Part shown: one piece after another, positions 40,918-49,299 of the stretch
Layout: each line of letters begins with the position of its first letter
Position numbering within the stretch: the stretch's first letter is position 1
NCBI GenBank assembly: GCA_965230275.1
Contig: CBDDKO010000002.1
Span: 744,001 to 808,000 of the forward strand
Reading direction: 5' to 3'
Length of the DNA stretch: 64,000 nt
Source of the DNA: JAJRRS01 sp965230275
Lineage (GTDB): Bacteria; Planctomycetota; Phycisphaerae; Phycisphaerales; Phycisphaeraceae
Position numbers and translations under genes: made by a program
Notes under the pieces: model-generated
Databases searched by the model: none
Seen by the model: only the letters and a program-made list of their open reading frames with translations
What the model was told of the DNA's origin: nothing

Positions 40918-42003
40918 ATGCCGAAACTGGGCAAACTGGAACTGGATGCGCCGTTTTTTCAGGCGGGGCTGGCGGGCTATTCCGACACGGCGATGCGCCA
41001 GGTCGCCCGCCGGCACGGCTGTCCGTATTGCGTCACGGAGGCCCTGCTGGACATGTTCCTGATCCAGGGCGGCCGGGGCCTGAAGATGGCGGAACTGCAC
41101 GATGACGACCACCCGATCGCCGGGCAGTTGATGGGCTCGCACCCGGCCGATATCGCGGCGGGGGCCAAGGTGCTGCTGGGGATGGGCTACGACGTGATCG
41201 ACGTGAACCTCGCCTGCCCGGTCAAGAAGATCAAGAAGAAGAGCCGCGGCGGGCACCTGATGAGTGTCCCGGACGAGGCCATCGCGATCCTGGACGCCGT
41301 GAAGCAGGCGGTGGGGGACGCGGCCCCGTGTACGGTCAAGCTCCGCCGGGGCAGCGACGATTCGCCCGAGGCGCTAGCCAACTTCCACCAGATCTTCCAG
41401 GGCGTCATCGACCTCGGTTACGCCGGAGCGGTCGTCCACGGCCGGAGCGTCGCGCAGAAATACATCGGCCCGTCGAACTGGGACTTCCTGCGCAGCCTGA
41501 CCGATCAGTACGGCGACGTGGAAGGCTTCACCATCGGCGGGTCCGGCGACATCTGGCAGGCGTCGGACATCTTCAAGATGCTCGAATACACAAACGTGAA
41601 GTGGGTCAGCGTCGCGCGCGGCTGCATCGGCAATCCCTGGGTCTTCCGCCAGGCGCGTGCGATCATGGCGGGGGATATGGTGGAAGCCAAACGCCCGCCG
41701 ACGATCTACGAGCAGCGCGAAGTCCTGCTGGATCATTTTGATCTCTCGGTCGCCACACACGGCGAGCAGCTCGCGTCCAAGCTGATGCGCAAGTTCGGGA
41801 TCCGCTTCAGCCGGCACCACCCAGAGGGCGAAGCCGTCCGCAAGGCGTTTATCAGCGTGATGGGCCTGCCGAGTTGGCGAGCCGTGCTGAAAAAGTATTA
41901 CAGTGAAGACGGCCCGGGCATTGGCGGAGACGATGCCCTGCCCGAAGAAGCCACCGCCGCGGTTGGCGTGGCCGATGCAAGCACAGAAGATTGTGGGATG
42001 TAA
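40918..42003 (+). CDS. tRNA-dihydrouridine synthase-family protein
   Basis: A 361-residue FMN-dependent TIM-barrel enzyme that reduces uridines in tRNA. Marks: FFQAGLAGYSDTAMRQVARR, VIDVNLACPVKKIKKKSRGG, TVKLRRGSDDSPE, AVVHGRSVAQKY and FTIGGSGDIWQASDIFKML with CIGNPWVF. The stretch that often carries a catalytic cysteine after CPxKK reads SRGGHLM here, without cysteine. The frame opens at 40891; the ATG at 40918 fits the start of homologues (MPKLGKLELDAPFF) and the -10 element. The M14 peptidase gene follows after 17 bases. Confidence 0.85.
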   Translation: MPKLGKLELDAPFFQAGLAGYSDTAMRQVARRHGCPYCVTEALLDMFLIQGGRGLKMAELHDDDHPIAGQLMGSHPADIAAGAKVLLGMGYDVIDVNLACPVKKIKKKSRGGHLMSVPDEAIAILDAVKQAVGDAAPCTVKLRRGSDDSPEALANFHQIFQGVIDLGYAGAVVHGRSVAQKYIGPSNWDFLRSLTDQYGDVEGFTIGGSGDIWQASDIFKMLEYTNVKWVSVARGCIGNPWVFRQARAIMAGDMVEAKRPPTIYEQREVLLDHFDLSVATHGEQLASKLMRKFGIRFSRHHPEGEAVRKAFISVMGLPSWRAVLKKYYSEDGPGIGGDDALPEEATAAVGVADASTEDCGM

Positions 42004-42020
42004 CCAAGAAAGGATTCGTT

Positions 42021-42797
42021 GTGAAACAGAAGTTCTGCTTACTCGTGTTGATGACGCTGACCTTGTTCGGCTGCCAGGGGACCTCATCGGTTGACGGAAA
42101 CGGACACGACCTCGGCGATGCAAGCCTGCCGATCCATTACAGAGCCAGTGTCGTGGGCCGATCGGTCGAGGGCCGGCCGATCATGACGCGGGTCTACGGC
42201 GAGGGCGACGACGTGGTGCTATTGATGGCGGGGATCCACGGCAGCGAGGCCCAGGGCATCCCGATCCTCGACCGCCTCGGCAAGGAGCTCTGGGACAACC
42301 CTGAACTGCTCGAGGGCAAGACGGTCGTGCTGATGCCGGAGGTGAACCCCGACGGCGTGCTGATCGGCAAGCGACGCAACGCCAATGGCGTGGACCTGAA
42401 CCGCAACTTCCCCGCTGACAACTTCGACGCTAAAACGAAGAACGGCAGCGAGCCGCTCAGCCAGCCCGAGTCGCGCGTGATCCTCGAACAGATCGAACGC
42501 TATCAGCCCAGCCGGATCGTGTCGTTCCACGAGCCGCTGGCCTGCGTGGACTATGACGGCGAAGATGCCGAACCGCTTGCGCGAGCCATGGGCGAATACA
42601 CCGACCTGCCGGTCAAACGCCTCGGCGGCAGGCCCGGTTCGCTCGGGTCCTACTTCGGGATCGACCGCGGCATCCCGTGCATCACATTCGAGCTCCCCAG
42701 AAACGCCCGAGACATGGATAACAAAGAGCTCTGGGACCGCTACGGCCAGGCCACCCTCGCCGCCATCGTTTATCCAGAACCCTTAGAGGCGAAGTAA
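42021..42797 (+). CDS. M14-family zinc carboxypeptidase lipoprotein
   Basis: A 258-residue peptidase. The start GTG gives VKQKFCLLVLMTLTLFGC, a signal peptide with a lipobox at the cysteine, so it should be anchored outside the cytoplasm. Zinc ligands are HGSEAQG (His, Glu) and the histidine in VSFHEP. Substrate residues appear in NPDGV and ANGVDLNRNFP, and the catalytic glutamate in CITFELP. Members of this compact group (MpaA-like) cleave murein tripeptide or similar peptides; the substrate here is inferred. AAAGGA precedes the GTG. It is likely co-transcribed with dus. Confidence 0.82.
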   Translation: MKQKFCLLVLMTLTLFGCQGTSSVDGNGHDLGDASLPIHYRASVVGRSVEGRPIMTRVYGEGDDVVLLMAGIHGSEAQGIPILDRLGKELWDNPELLEGKTVVLMPEVNPDGVLIGKRRNANGVDLNRNFPADNFDAKTKNGSEPLSQPESRVILEQIERYQPSRIVSFHEPLACVDYDGEDAEPLARAMGEYTDLPVKRLGGRPGSLGSYFGIDRGIPCITFELPRNARDMDNKELWDRYGQATLAAIVYPEPLEAK

Positions 42798-42809
42798 CGT
42801 CTTATCCAT

Positions 42810-42836
42810 TGATCCCTAAACCCCGGACCCTATACT
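42810..42836 (+). repeat. C-rich GGACCC repeat ending in a -10-like TATACT
   Basis: The sequence before the metallophosphoesterase reads CCCTAAACCCCGGACCC and then TATACT (42831-42836). Similar C-rich wording lies before 51059 and, reversed, at 49229-49256. TATACT is a good -10 hexamer but stands only one base from the TTG start. Confidence 0.5.
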
Positions 42837-42837
42837 C

Positions 42838-43785
42838 TTGCGCCTAGCTCTCATCGGCGACATCCACCTGTTCCAGACCGACGTGCATCCCGCGCGGCTG
42901 TTCGGCAAGCGTCTGCTCGGCCACACGAACCTCATGCTTAACCGGCGGTTCAGGTTCAACCACCGCGTGCTCGAACCGCTCATCGAACGCGTGGCGGCGA
43001 TGGACTTCGATATGCTGCTGCTGTCCGGTGATGTCACGACCACCTCGCTGGAAGACGAGTTCCACGACGTCGCACGGTACCTCGAGCCGCTGGCGAAGCA
43101 ACTGCCAACCGTCATCGTCCCGGGCAATCACGACAAGTACACGTTCCGCTCCGCCCGCAAGAAGCGGATGGACGCTCACATGAGCGACATGCTGCCCGAT
43201 GCCTTCCCGCACATCCGCAGGCTGAAAGAGCATTGGCAACTGCTCGCGCTGGACTCGGCCCAGCCGCAGCTGTTCTGGTCGCGCGGCGGGCTGGGGTATG
43301 AGCAGATGCTGGCGACGGCCGAGTTCATCGGATCGCTGACCAAGGATGATGCGCTGGTCGTGCTCTGTCACTACCCTCCGAAGACGCCGGCCGGGATCCC
43401 GCACTCGTGGGGCCACGCGCTGGCGGAGGCGAAGCCGCTGCACGACCTGATGGCCGAGAGCCCGGCGCGCATCGTGTATGTCCACGGCCACGTCCACAAG
43501 CCCTGGCAGTGGGACCCCGCCAACGGCCCCAAGACCGGCAACGGCGACAACTCCGGGCTCATGTACCTCAACACCGGCGCGCCCTGCCTGACCAGCAGCC
43601 GATACCCCTACGGCCAGGGCTTCTGGGAACTGGACTTACCGGACGACCCACGCGGCCCGCTCGAATTGATCCACCACAAGCCTGAGGCCCACGACGGCAC
43701 TGCGCCAACCGCTCAGGAACGGCGTACCGCCAGCCAGCAGCACGGCGATCTGAAGCTGCGCTGGGTGATTGACCGGGTCTTATGA
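42838..43785 (+). CDS. Metallophosphoesterase
   Basis: A 315-residue calcineurin-like phosphoesterase with two metals. Motifs in order: LALIGDIHLFQ, LLSGDVTTT, VPGNHDKY, LCHYPPKT and VHGHVHKPW. No transmembrane segment or signal peptide is evident, so it acts in the cytoplasm. The substrate cannot be told from the motifs. The start is a TTG at 42838, the only initiation codon that keeps the first metal motif; no Shine-Dalgarno precedes it, and TATACT abuts it. The gene stands alone between the M14 peptidase and glmS. Confidence 0.82.
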   Translation: MRLALIGDIHLFQTDVHPARLFGKRLLGHTNLMLNRRFRFNHRVLEPLIERVAAMDFDMLLLSGDVTTTSLEDEFHDVARYLEPLAKQLPTVIVPGNHDKYTFRSARKKRMDAHMSDMLPDAFPHIRRLKEHWQLLALDSAQPQLFWSRGGLGYEQMLATAEFIGSLTKDDALVVLCHYPPKTPAGIPHSWGHALAEAKPLHDLMAESPARIVYVHGHVHKPWQWDPANGPKTGNGDNSGLMYLNTGAPCLTSSRYPYGQGFWELDLPDDPRGPLELIHHKPEAHDGTAPTAQERRTASQQHGDLKLRWVIDRVL

Positions 43786-43891
43786 AACCTGTCCGGCTTA
43801 TTGCGCGTGATTGTTATGCGCCTTGTTCTTAAACCACGAAGAACCTGAACAACCCCTTGGCTTTCTGCCGATCTTAACCGGCGGCGTTGCG

Positions 43892-43897
43892 TATAAT
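43892..43897 (+). promoter_or_regulatory. -10 element of glmS
   Basis: TATAAT lies 34 bases before the glmS start. The predicted leader is too short for a glmS ribozyme, and none is seen. No good -35 is visible at the usual distance. Confidence 0.45.
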
Positions 43898-43931
43898 CCG
43901 CATCGTTTAATACTGCTTATCGGAGCCAAGT

Positions 43932-45815
43932 ATGTGTGGAATCGTCGCTTATGTCGGGAGCAAGCCGGTCGTGCCCTTGTTGGTTGAAGGGCTCAAGCGG
44001 CTTGAGTACCGCGGGTACGATTCCGCCGGGCTCGCGGTCGTTACCGACGAAGGTATCAAGGTTGAAAAAAGCCTCGGCCGAGTCAGCGTTTTGGAAGAAC
44101 AGGTCGAGCAGGCCGGCCACGCGCTCGACGCCTCGATCGGTATCGCGCACACGCGCTGGGCGACCCACGGCGAACCCAGCGTCCCCAACGCACACCCGCA
44201 CACCGGCAAGACGCGACAGGGCCACACCGTCTCGCTCGTCCACAACGGCATCATCGAGAACTACGCGTCCCTGCGCAAGTACCTCGAAGGCAAGGGCCAC
44301 ACCTTCGAGAGCCAGACCGACACCGAGGTCCTCGCCAAGCTGATCGCAGAGCTCTATGAAACCGATCTCGAATCGGCCGTCCAAAAAGCGATGCGCGAAG
44401 TGACCGGTGCATACGCCATCGCCGTGCTGTGTGACATCGAACCGCACACGCTGATCTGCGCCCGCAAGGGCTCGCCGCTGATCGTCGGGATCGCCGACCG
44501 CAGCTACGTCGTCGCCTCGGATGCCTCGGCCATCGTTAGCCACACCACACAGGTCATCACGCTCGACGACTACCAGGTCGTCCGCCTCTGTGCCGGCAAA
44601 CGCGACAAGTTCACCGAGGAGCATGGCCCCTGGGTCGTCGAGTTCCGCACGACCACGCTCGACAACAAGCCGGTCACGCAGGAAGTCTCCGAACTGGAGA
44701 TGGACCTGCAGGAGATCGAACTCGGCGGGTACCCGCACTTCATGCTCAAAGAGATCATGGAGCAGCCCGAGTGCCTGCGCAACTGTATGCGTGGCCGGAT
44801 CGATCACCGGGAGGGCCGTGTCGTCCTGGGCGGGCTCAATAGCATCACGCGCGACCTCGTTCACGCTAAGCGGTTCCTCTTCACCGGGCAGGGCACTGCT
44901 TATCACGCCGGGCTGATCGGCGAATACCTCATGGAAGACCTCGCCAAGGTCCCCGCCCGCTGCGAATACGCCAGCGAGTTTCGCTACCGCAACCCGATCA
45001 TCGAGGACGGCACGGTCATGGTTGCCGTCAGCCAATCCGGCGAGACCGCAGACACCCTCGCCGCACTCAATGAAGCGAAAGAGCGCGGCGCGATGGCGAT
45101 CGGGGCGGTCAATGCCGTGGGCTCGAGCATCGCGCGATCGACCGACGCCGGCGTCTACCTGCACGTCGGGCCCGAGATCGGCGTCGCCTCGACCAAGGCC
45201 TTCGTCGGCCAGGTCGCGGTGCTCACGCTGCTGTCGCTTTACGTCGGCAAGCGAAAGTTCCTCTCCAACGACGCCGTTGCCGAGTACCTCAAGCAGCTCG
45301 AACAGGTGCCCGACTACATCCAGCGTGTGCTCGAGCAATCCGAGCACATCAAGCAGTGCGTCGAGCGCGTGGTGGACCGTGACAACTGGCTGTTCCTCGG
45401 TAGGGGCTACAACTACCCCGTCGCGGTCGAGGGGGCGCTCAAGCTCAAGGAAATCTCCTACATCCACGCCGAGGGCATGCCCGCCGCCGAGATGAAGCAC
45501 GGCCCGATCGCCCTGATCGACCAAGGCATGCCCGTCGTCTTCCTGGCGACCAAGGGGACCCAGTACGAGAAGGTCGTCTCCAACATCGAGGAGGTCCGCA
45601 GCCGCGGTGGGCGGATCATCGCCGTGGCGACCGAGGGTGACGAGGAGATCAAACGCTACGCCGACGCGGTCTTCACGATCCCGCCCATGGCCGACGCGCT
45701 CCAGCCGCTGGTCAGCGTCGTGCCGTTGCAACTGCTGGCCTACCACGCCGCGGTCCTCCGCGGCCACGACGTGGACAAGCCCCGCAACCTCGCCAAGAGC
45801 GTCACCGTCGAGTAA
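43932..45815 (+). CDS. glmS: Glutamine-fructose-6-phosphate aminotransferase
   Basis: A 627-residue enzyme that makes glucosamine 6-phosphate for peptidoglycan and lipopolysaccharide. The N-terminal Ntn glutaminase begins MCGIVAYVGSKPVVPLLVEG with Cys2 as nucleophile, and has TRWATHGEPS. Two SIS isomerase domains follow, with VSQSGETADTLAAL, STKAFVGQ and the C-terminal KPRNLAKSVTVE, which is the family's invariant end. GGAG stands 7 bases before the ATG. Length fits the family (about 610-630). A large frame on the opposite strand is only a shadow. Confidence 0.97.
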   Translation: MCGIVAYVGSKPVVPLLVEGLKRLEYRGYDSAGLAVVTDEGIKVEKSLGRVSVLEEQVEQAGHALDASIGIAHTRWATHGEPSVPNAHPHTGKTRQGHTVSLVHNGIIENYASLRKYLEGKGHTFESQTDTEVLAKLIAELYETDLESAVQKAMREVTGAYAIAVLCDIEPHTLICARKGSPLIVGIADRSYVVASDASAIVSHTTQVITLDDYQVVRLCAGKRDKFTEEHGPWVVEFRTTTLDNKPVTQEVSELEMDLQEIELGGYPHFMLKEIMEQPECLRNCMRGRIDHREGRVVLGGLNSITRDLVHAKRFLFTGQGTAYHAGLIGEYLMEDLAKVPARCEYASEFRYRNPIIEDGTVMVAVSQSGETADTLAALNEAKERGAMAIGAVNAVGSSIARSTDAGVYLHVGPEIGVASTKAFVGQVAVLTLLSLYVGKRKFLSNDAVAEYLKQLEQVPDYIQRVLEQSEHIKQCVERVVDRDNWLFLGRGYNYPVAVEGALKLKEISYIHAEGMPAAEMKHGPIALIDQGMPVVFLATKGTQYEKVVSNIEEVRSRGGRIIAVATEGDEEIKRYADAVFTIPPMADALQPLVSVVPLQLLAYHAAVLRGHDVDKPRNLAKSVTVE

Positions 45816-45905
45816 TCCGCCGCCCCGCCTGCCATTCCCGACGCGCCACACCCGCCGGCTCTTGATACAATCCGTGCATCACACCTGAAGCACGGAGAGC
45901 TTTCG

Positions 45906-46385
45906 ATGAGCCGGAACCTAACACTGTTCGCCACGCTGACACTGATCTGCCTGATCACGCTCGGCTGCCAGCCCTACGTCAACATCCCCAAGCAGGACGC
46001 CGACACGGCCAGCCACGACCCCAACGGCAAGACCGTCCGCCAGGTCCTGGTCGTCGCCATCCAGGCCGCAATGGATGACGGCGGGATCGATGACCCCGTT
46101 CAGATCATGCTGCCCGAGAACACCACCAAGCTGACCTACACCCACATCGCCAATACCCTCGGCGAGCAGGTCGTGGTCCCCGATGACGACACGATGACCG
46201 CCGTGCAGGGCGTCGTCTTTGCCAAGGGCATCCGTATCCGAGGCAATGAGGGGGAAGTCGACATCGTCCGCCCACTCGGCGACGGTCTGGATCAGTTGGT
46301 CACCGTGTCCCTGAAGTGGACCGTGCCGTCCGGATGGCGGGCCCAGAACGTCCGCGTCTGGCGCGGCGTGCCGATTGAAGATTAA
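45906..46385 (+). CDS. Lipoprotein of unknown function
   Basis: A 159-residue predicted lipoprotein. The signal peptide ends in the lipobox LICLITLGC at Cys21, followed by QPYVNIPKQDADTASHDPNG. The mature region appears to be a small mixed fold with VRQVLVVAIQAAMDDGGI and a C-terminal TVSLKWTVPSGWRAQNVRVW. I recognise no family. GGAGAG lies 7 bases before the ATG, and a TACAAT at 45866-45871 may be its -10. It is followed by an exported protein and an FmdB-like gene, ending at a terminator near 47373. Confidence 0.65.
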   Translation: MSRNLTLFATLTLICLITLGCQPYVNIPKQDADTASHDPNGKTVRQVLVVAIQAAMDDGGIDDPVQIMLPENTTKLTYTHIANTLGEQVVVPDDDTMTAVQGVVFAKGIRIRGNEGEVDIVRPLGDGLDQLVTVSLKWTVPSGWRAQNVRVWRGVPIED

Positions 46386-46452
46386 GCGGGCACATGCCGG
46401 ATAATATCTGTGGACAAACCCGAATCGACCCCTCACGCATGGAGGCCGTGAC

Positions 46453-47103
46453 ATGACCACCAGGATCACAACGCTTTTGTGTTCGCTGCTGATGTCCGGG
46501 ATGATTGGCGCTGCCGTGTTAGGCCAGGACGCCCCGGCCGAGACGCCTGCCGACACCCCTGACAGCACAGACCAGCCGGCCGCCGTCGAAGCAGACCCCG
46601 TGCCCGTCACTCCTGATCCGATCGTGGCCCCGGATGAAGCCGAGGCCGCCGATGCCATGGATGACATGCTCGGTTCTCGTGAGACCGCCCCGGTCATCGA
46701 GCCGATCCAACGCCCGCGTCAAGGCCCGGAGGCTAAGCTATCCGCCCCGGCGTCCGCCGCTGTGGATATAGATCCGGCCTTACTGGGTGTCGCACCGGGT
46801 GACGAGCCGCCTCCGCTTCGGCGCGAAGGCGAGTTCATCGTCAACCGCAGCGGCAGGCTGGTCCGATCGGCCGAGAGCGGACACCTGCTGTTTGTCTTCG
46901 AGGCCGACGGCTCAGACAACCCCGAGCTGCCCCTGGTTATGCAGGCCTGCCAGCTGCTCGAGACCATGGAAGACACGATCGATCGCCGTGGTGAATCAAC
47001 CGTCTTCATCCTCTCCGGCCAGGTCCACACCTACCGCGGGGCGAACTACCTGCTGCCCACGATGATGAAGATCACCGTCGATAACGGGAACCTGACCAAC
47101 TAA
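46453..47103 (+). CDS. Exported protein of unknown function
   Basis: A 216-residue secreted protein. A signal peptide of about 25 residues (ending AAVLGQ) is followed by a linker rich in P, A, D and T. The C-terminal 90 residues hold a conserved-looking domain: EGEFIVNRSGRLVRSAESGH, LLFVFEADGSDNPELPLVM and FILSGQVHTYRGANYLLPTM. It resembles other planctomycete exported proteins but I cannot name the family. GGAGG stands 8 bases before the ATG. The FmdB gene starts 3 bases after its stop, so they share a transcript. Confidence 0.65.
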   Translation: MTTRITTLLCSLLMSGMIGAAVLGQDAPAETPADTPDSTDQPAAVEADPVPVTPDPIVAPDEAEAADAMDDMLGSRETAPVIEPIQRPRQGPEAKLSAPASAAVDIDPALLGVAPGDEPPPLRREGEFIVNRSGRLVRSAESGHLLFVFEADGSDNPELPLVMQACQLLETMEDTIDRRGESTVFILSGQVHTYRGANYLLPTMMKITVDNGNLTN

Positions 47104-47106
47104 CCC

Positions 47107-47334
47107 ATGCCGATCTACGAGTACCAATGCGAAAGCTGCGGCGAGGTGACCGAGGCCCTGCGCTCGATGAGCGCCGCCGACGAGCCTTGCGTTTGTGAAG
47201 CATGCGGCAGCAAGAAGACCAAGCGTCTGCAGAGCGAGTTCGCCGCAGGGGGCTCGAAGTCCAATCAGCCGTCACTACCCATGGGCGGCTGCGGGCGGTG
47301 CGGCGACCCGAACGGCCCGTGTGCGATGAACTGA
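47107..47334 (+). CDS. FmdB-family zinc ribbon protein
   Basis: A 75-residue zinc ribbon with CESCGEV near the N-terminus and CEACGSKK some 20 residues on, beginning MPIYEYQC as usual in this family. The glycine- and cysteine-rich tail (GGCGRCGDPNGPC) is also common in it. Role is probably regulatory or structural; FmdB was named from formamidase gene regulation. It has no Shine-Dalgarno and overlaps closely with the upstream gene, so translation may be coupled. Confidence 0.8.
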   Translation: MPIYEYQCESCGEVTEALRSMSAADEPCVCEACGSKKTKRLQSEFAAGGSKSNQPSLPMGGCGRCGDPNGPCAMN

Positions 47335-47372
47335 GCGGGTTACAGGTAGACAAGCCTTTATCCAAAAAACAA

Positions 47373-47408
47373 CCCGGCCATGCCTGAAGGCATGACCGGG
47401 CTTTTTTA
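47373..47408 (+). terminator. Rho-independent terminator
   Basis: CCCGGCCATGCC and GGCATGACCGGG form a stem with one mismatch and a TGAA loop, followed by CTTTTTTATT. It ends the transcription unit that holds the two exported-protein genes and the FmdB-like gene. Confidence 0.88.
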
Positions 47409-47449
47409 TTTACGAGATATCCGTCAGGCCGCTTGCGGCTTAGCACTGC

Positions 47450-48931
47450 TTAGCTGGCGGCGAGTTCGGCGGTGAGTTCGCCGACGACCTTCTTCGCGTC
47501 GCCGAAGACCATGCCGGTGTTCTCCATGAAGTACAGCTCGTTCTGCACGCCGGCGAAACCGGGGTTCATCGAACGCTTGATCACGAAGACCGTCCGCGCC
47601 TTGTCCACGTCGAGGATCGGCATGCCGTAGATCGGGCTGGCCGTGTCGTGTCGTGCGGCGGGGTTGGTCACGTCGTTGGCACCGATGACCAGCGCCACGT
47701 CGCACTGCTCGAACTGAGGGTTGACCTGCTCAAGGTCCAGCAGGTGCTCATAAGGCACGTCGGCCTCGGCGAGCAGCACGTTCATGTGCCCGGGCATCCG
47801 GCCGGCGACGGGGTGGATCGCGTACTTCACATCGATGCCCCGGCCCTCAAGCTGCTCGGCAAACTCCTTGACCGCGTGCTGGGCCTGGGCCACCGCCATC
47901 CCGTAACCGGGGACGATGATGACGCTGCGGGCCGCGTCGAGGATGATCCCGGCGTCCTCGATGCTGAAACTCTTGGCTTCGCCCTGCGGGCCCTTGCTGC
48001 CGCCGGCGACCGCGCCGCCGACCCCGCCGAACAGGACGTTCATCAGCGACCGGTTCATCGCCTTACACATGATGTTGGTCAGGATCAAACCCGACGCACC
48101 GACCAGGGCACCGGTGATGATCAGCGCCGAGTTACCCAGCACGAAACCGGCCATCGACGCCGCAACACCCGAGTAGCTGTTGAGCAAAGCGATGACCACC
48201 GGCATATCGGCCCCGCCGATCCCGATGACCAGCAGCACACCCAGCACCAGCGCGATCAACGTGATCAGGATCAGCAGCCAGCCGTAGGTGGGCTCCGAGA
48301 TCAACACACCAGCTAGCGCCACCGAGGCGATGATCATCAGCCCGATCAGGATCTTCTGCCCGACAAACTGGACCGGCGCATCGGGCACGAGCTTCCCGGC
48401 GAGCTTGCAGTAGGCCACGATCGAGCCGGTGAACGTCAGGCCGCCGATCAGCGTGGCCAGGCCCGTGGCGAACATCACGTGCCAGCCGGCATTCGCCAGG
48501 ATATTGACCTCGACCGCACCCACACCCGGCAACTCGAGCGTCTGCCCGCTCGACTTGTTCAGATAGTCACCACAGGCGACCAGCAGCGACGCGATGCCGC
48601 CGAAGCCGTTGAGCAGGGCGACCATCTCGGGCATCCCCGTCATTGGCACACGCAGCGCCAGCGTCAGGCCGACGCCCGCGCCGACGATCACGGCGATCAC
48701 GATCCAGATCAGGCTGATGGCGGTCCCACCCGACAGGTAAAAGAACGTCGCGCCGGCGGCGATGAGCATGCCCAGCGCCGAGACCATGTTGCCGCGGCGT
48801 GCGGTCTTGACGCTCGAGAGCATCTTCAGGCCGAGGTAGAACAGGATCGCCGCGAAGAGATAGACCAGGTTCAGGTAATCGTTCTTCGCCAGCGCCAATG
48901 TCGTCATGAGGGATGATTGCATGCTCAGCAT
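47450..48931 (-). CDS. pntB: NAD(P) transhydrogenase subunit beta
   Basis: A 493-residue integral membrane subunit that couples proton flow to hydride transfer from NADH to NADP+. The N-terminal two-thirds hold about nine hydrophobic helices. The C-terminal NADP-binding domain reads VIIVPGYGMAVAQAQHAVKE, then HPVAGRMPGHMNVLLAEADV and ALVIGANDVTNPAAR. Its ATG (48931) overlaps the TAA stop of the alpha-2 gene by one base, so translation is coupled. Confidence 0.95.
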   Translation of the reverse strand: MLSMQSSLMTTLALAKNDYLNLVYLFAAILFYLGLKMLSSVKTARRGNMVSALGMLIAAGATFFYLSGGTAISLIWIVIAVIVGAGVGLTLALRVPMTGMPEMVALLNGFGGIASLLVACGDYLNKSSGQTLELPGVGAVEVNILANAGWHVMFATGLATLIGGLTFTGSIVAYCKLAGKLVPDAPVQFVGQKILIGLMIIASVALAGVLISEPTYGWLLILITLIALVLGVLLVIGIGGADMPVVIALLNSYSGVAASMAGFVLGNSALIITGALVGASGLILTNIMCKAMNRSLMNVLFGGVGGAVAGGSKGPQGEAKSFSIEDAGIILDAARSVIIVPGYGMAVAQAQHAVKEFAEQLEGRGIDVKYAIHPVAGRMPGHMNVLLAEADVPYEHLLDLEQVNPQFEQCDVALVIGANDVTNPAARHDTASPIYGMPILDVDKARTVFVIKRSMNPGFAGVQNELYFMENTGMVFGDAKKVVGELTAELAAS

Positions 48932-49221
48932 TACTTACCGTCCTTGCCTTTGAACATCTCAAGCATCCGGTTGGTCACGACGTAGCCGCCGACAACGTTG
49001 ATCGTGGCGAAGACCACCGCCAGGAATCCGAGCACGACGCCCAGCATAAAGAACTTCTCACTGAACGAGGCGAGCAGGGCACCGACGATCGTGATGCCGG
49101 AGATCGCGTTGGAGCCTGACATCAGCGGCGTGTGCAGCGTCGAGGGCACCTTGGTGATGACCTCCACGCCCAGCGCGATCGCCAGGGCAAAGATGATGAT
49201 ATTGATGACGAATGGGTCCAT
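48931..49221 (-). CDS. NAD(P) transhydrogenase subunit alpha part 2
   Basis: A 96-residue membrane protein with three hydrophobic helices, corresponding to the membrane part of PntA in enzymes that split it (as in Rhodospirillum). It reads VINIIIFALAIALGVEVI, then STLHTPLMSGSNAISGITIV, a family signature. It lies between pntA (part 1) and pntB, with a 78-base gap before it that holds a C/G-rich repeat. Confidence 0.92.
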   Translation of the reverse strand: MDPFVINIIIFALAIALGVEVITKVPSTLHTPLMSGSNAISGITIVGALLASFSEKFFMLGVVLGFLAVVFATINVVGGYVVTNRMLEMFKGKDGK

Positions 49222-49228
49222 GGGATTC

Positions 49229-49256
49229 TCGGGTCTAGGGTCCGGGGTCCAGGTTT
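49229..49256 (-). repeat. GGGTCCGGGGTCC repeat in pnt operon gap
   Basis: The gap between pntA and the alpha-2 gene contains GGGTCTAGGGTCCGGGGTCC. On the minus strand this reads GGACCCCGGACCCTAGACCC, the same wording as the C-rich repeats before 42838 and 51059. Confidence 0.55.
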
Positions 49257-49299
49257 GTCTTACTTTTAACTATCCAGCTACGCTGACTTCCAGCTGTGC

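Noticed and set aside
43892..43931. Possible glmS ribozyme leader
   Set aside because: The leader after the TATAAT element is about 30 bases, far too short, and shows no ribozyme core.
43917..45851. A 644-residue open frame on the minus strand
   Set aside because: It is the antisense shadow of glmS, which has complete motifs on the plus strand. Long shadow frames are expected in high-G+C coding DNA.
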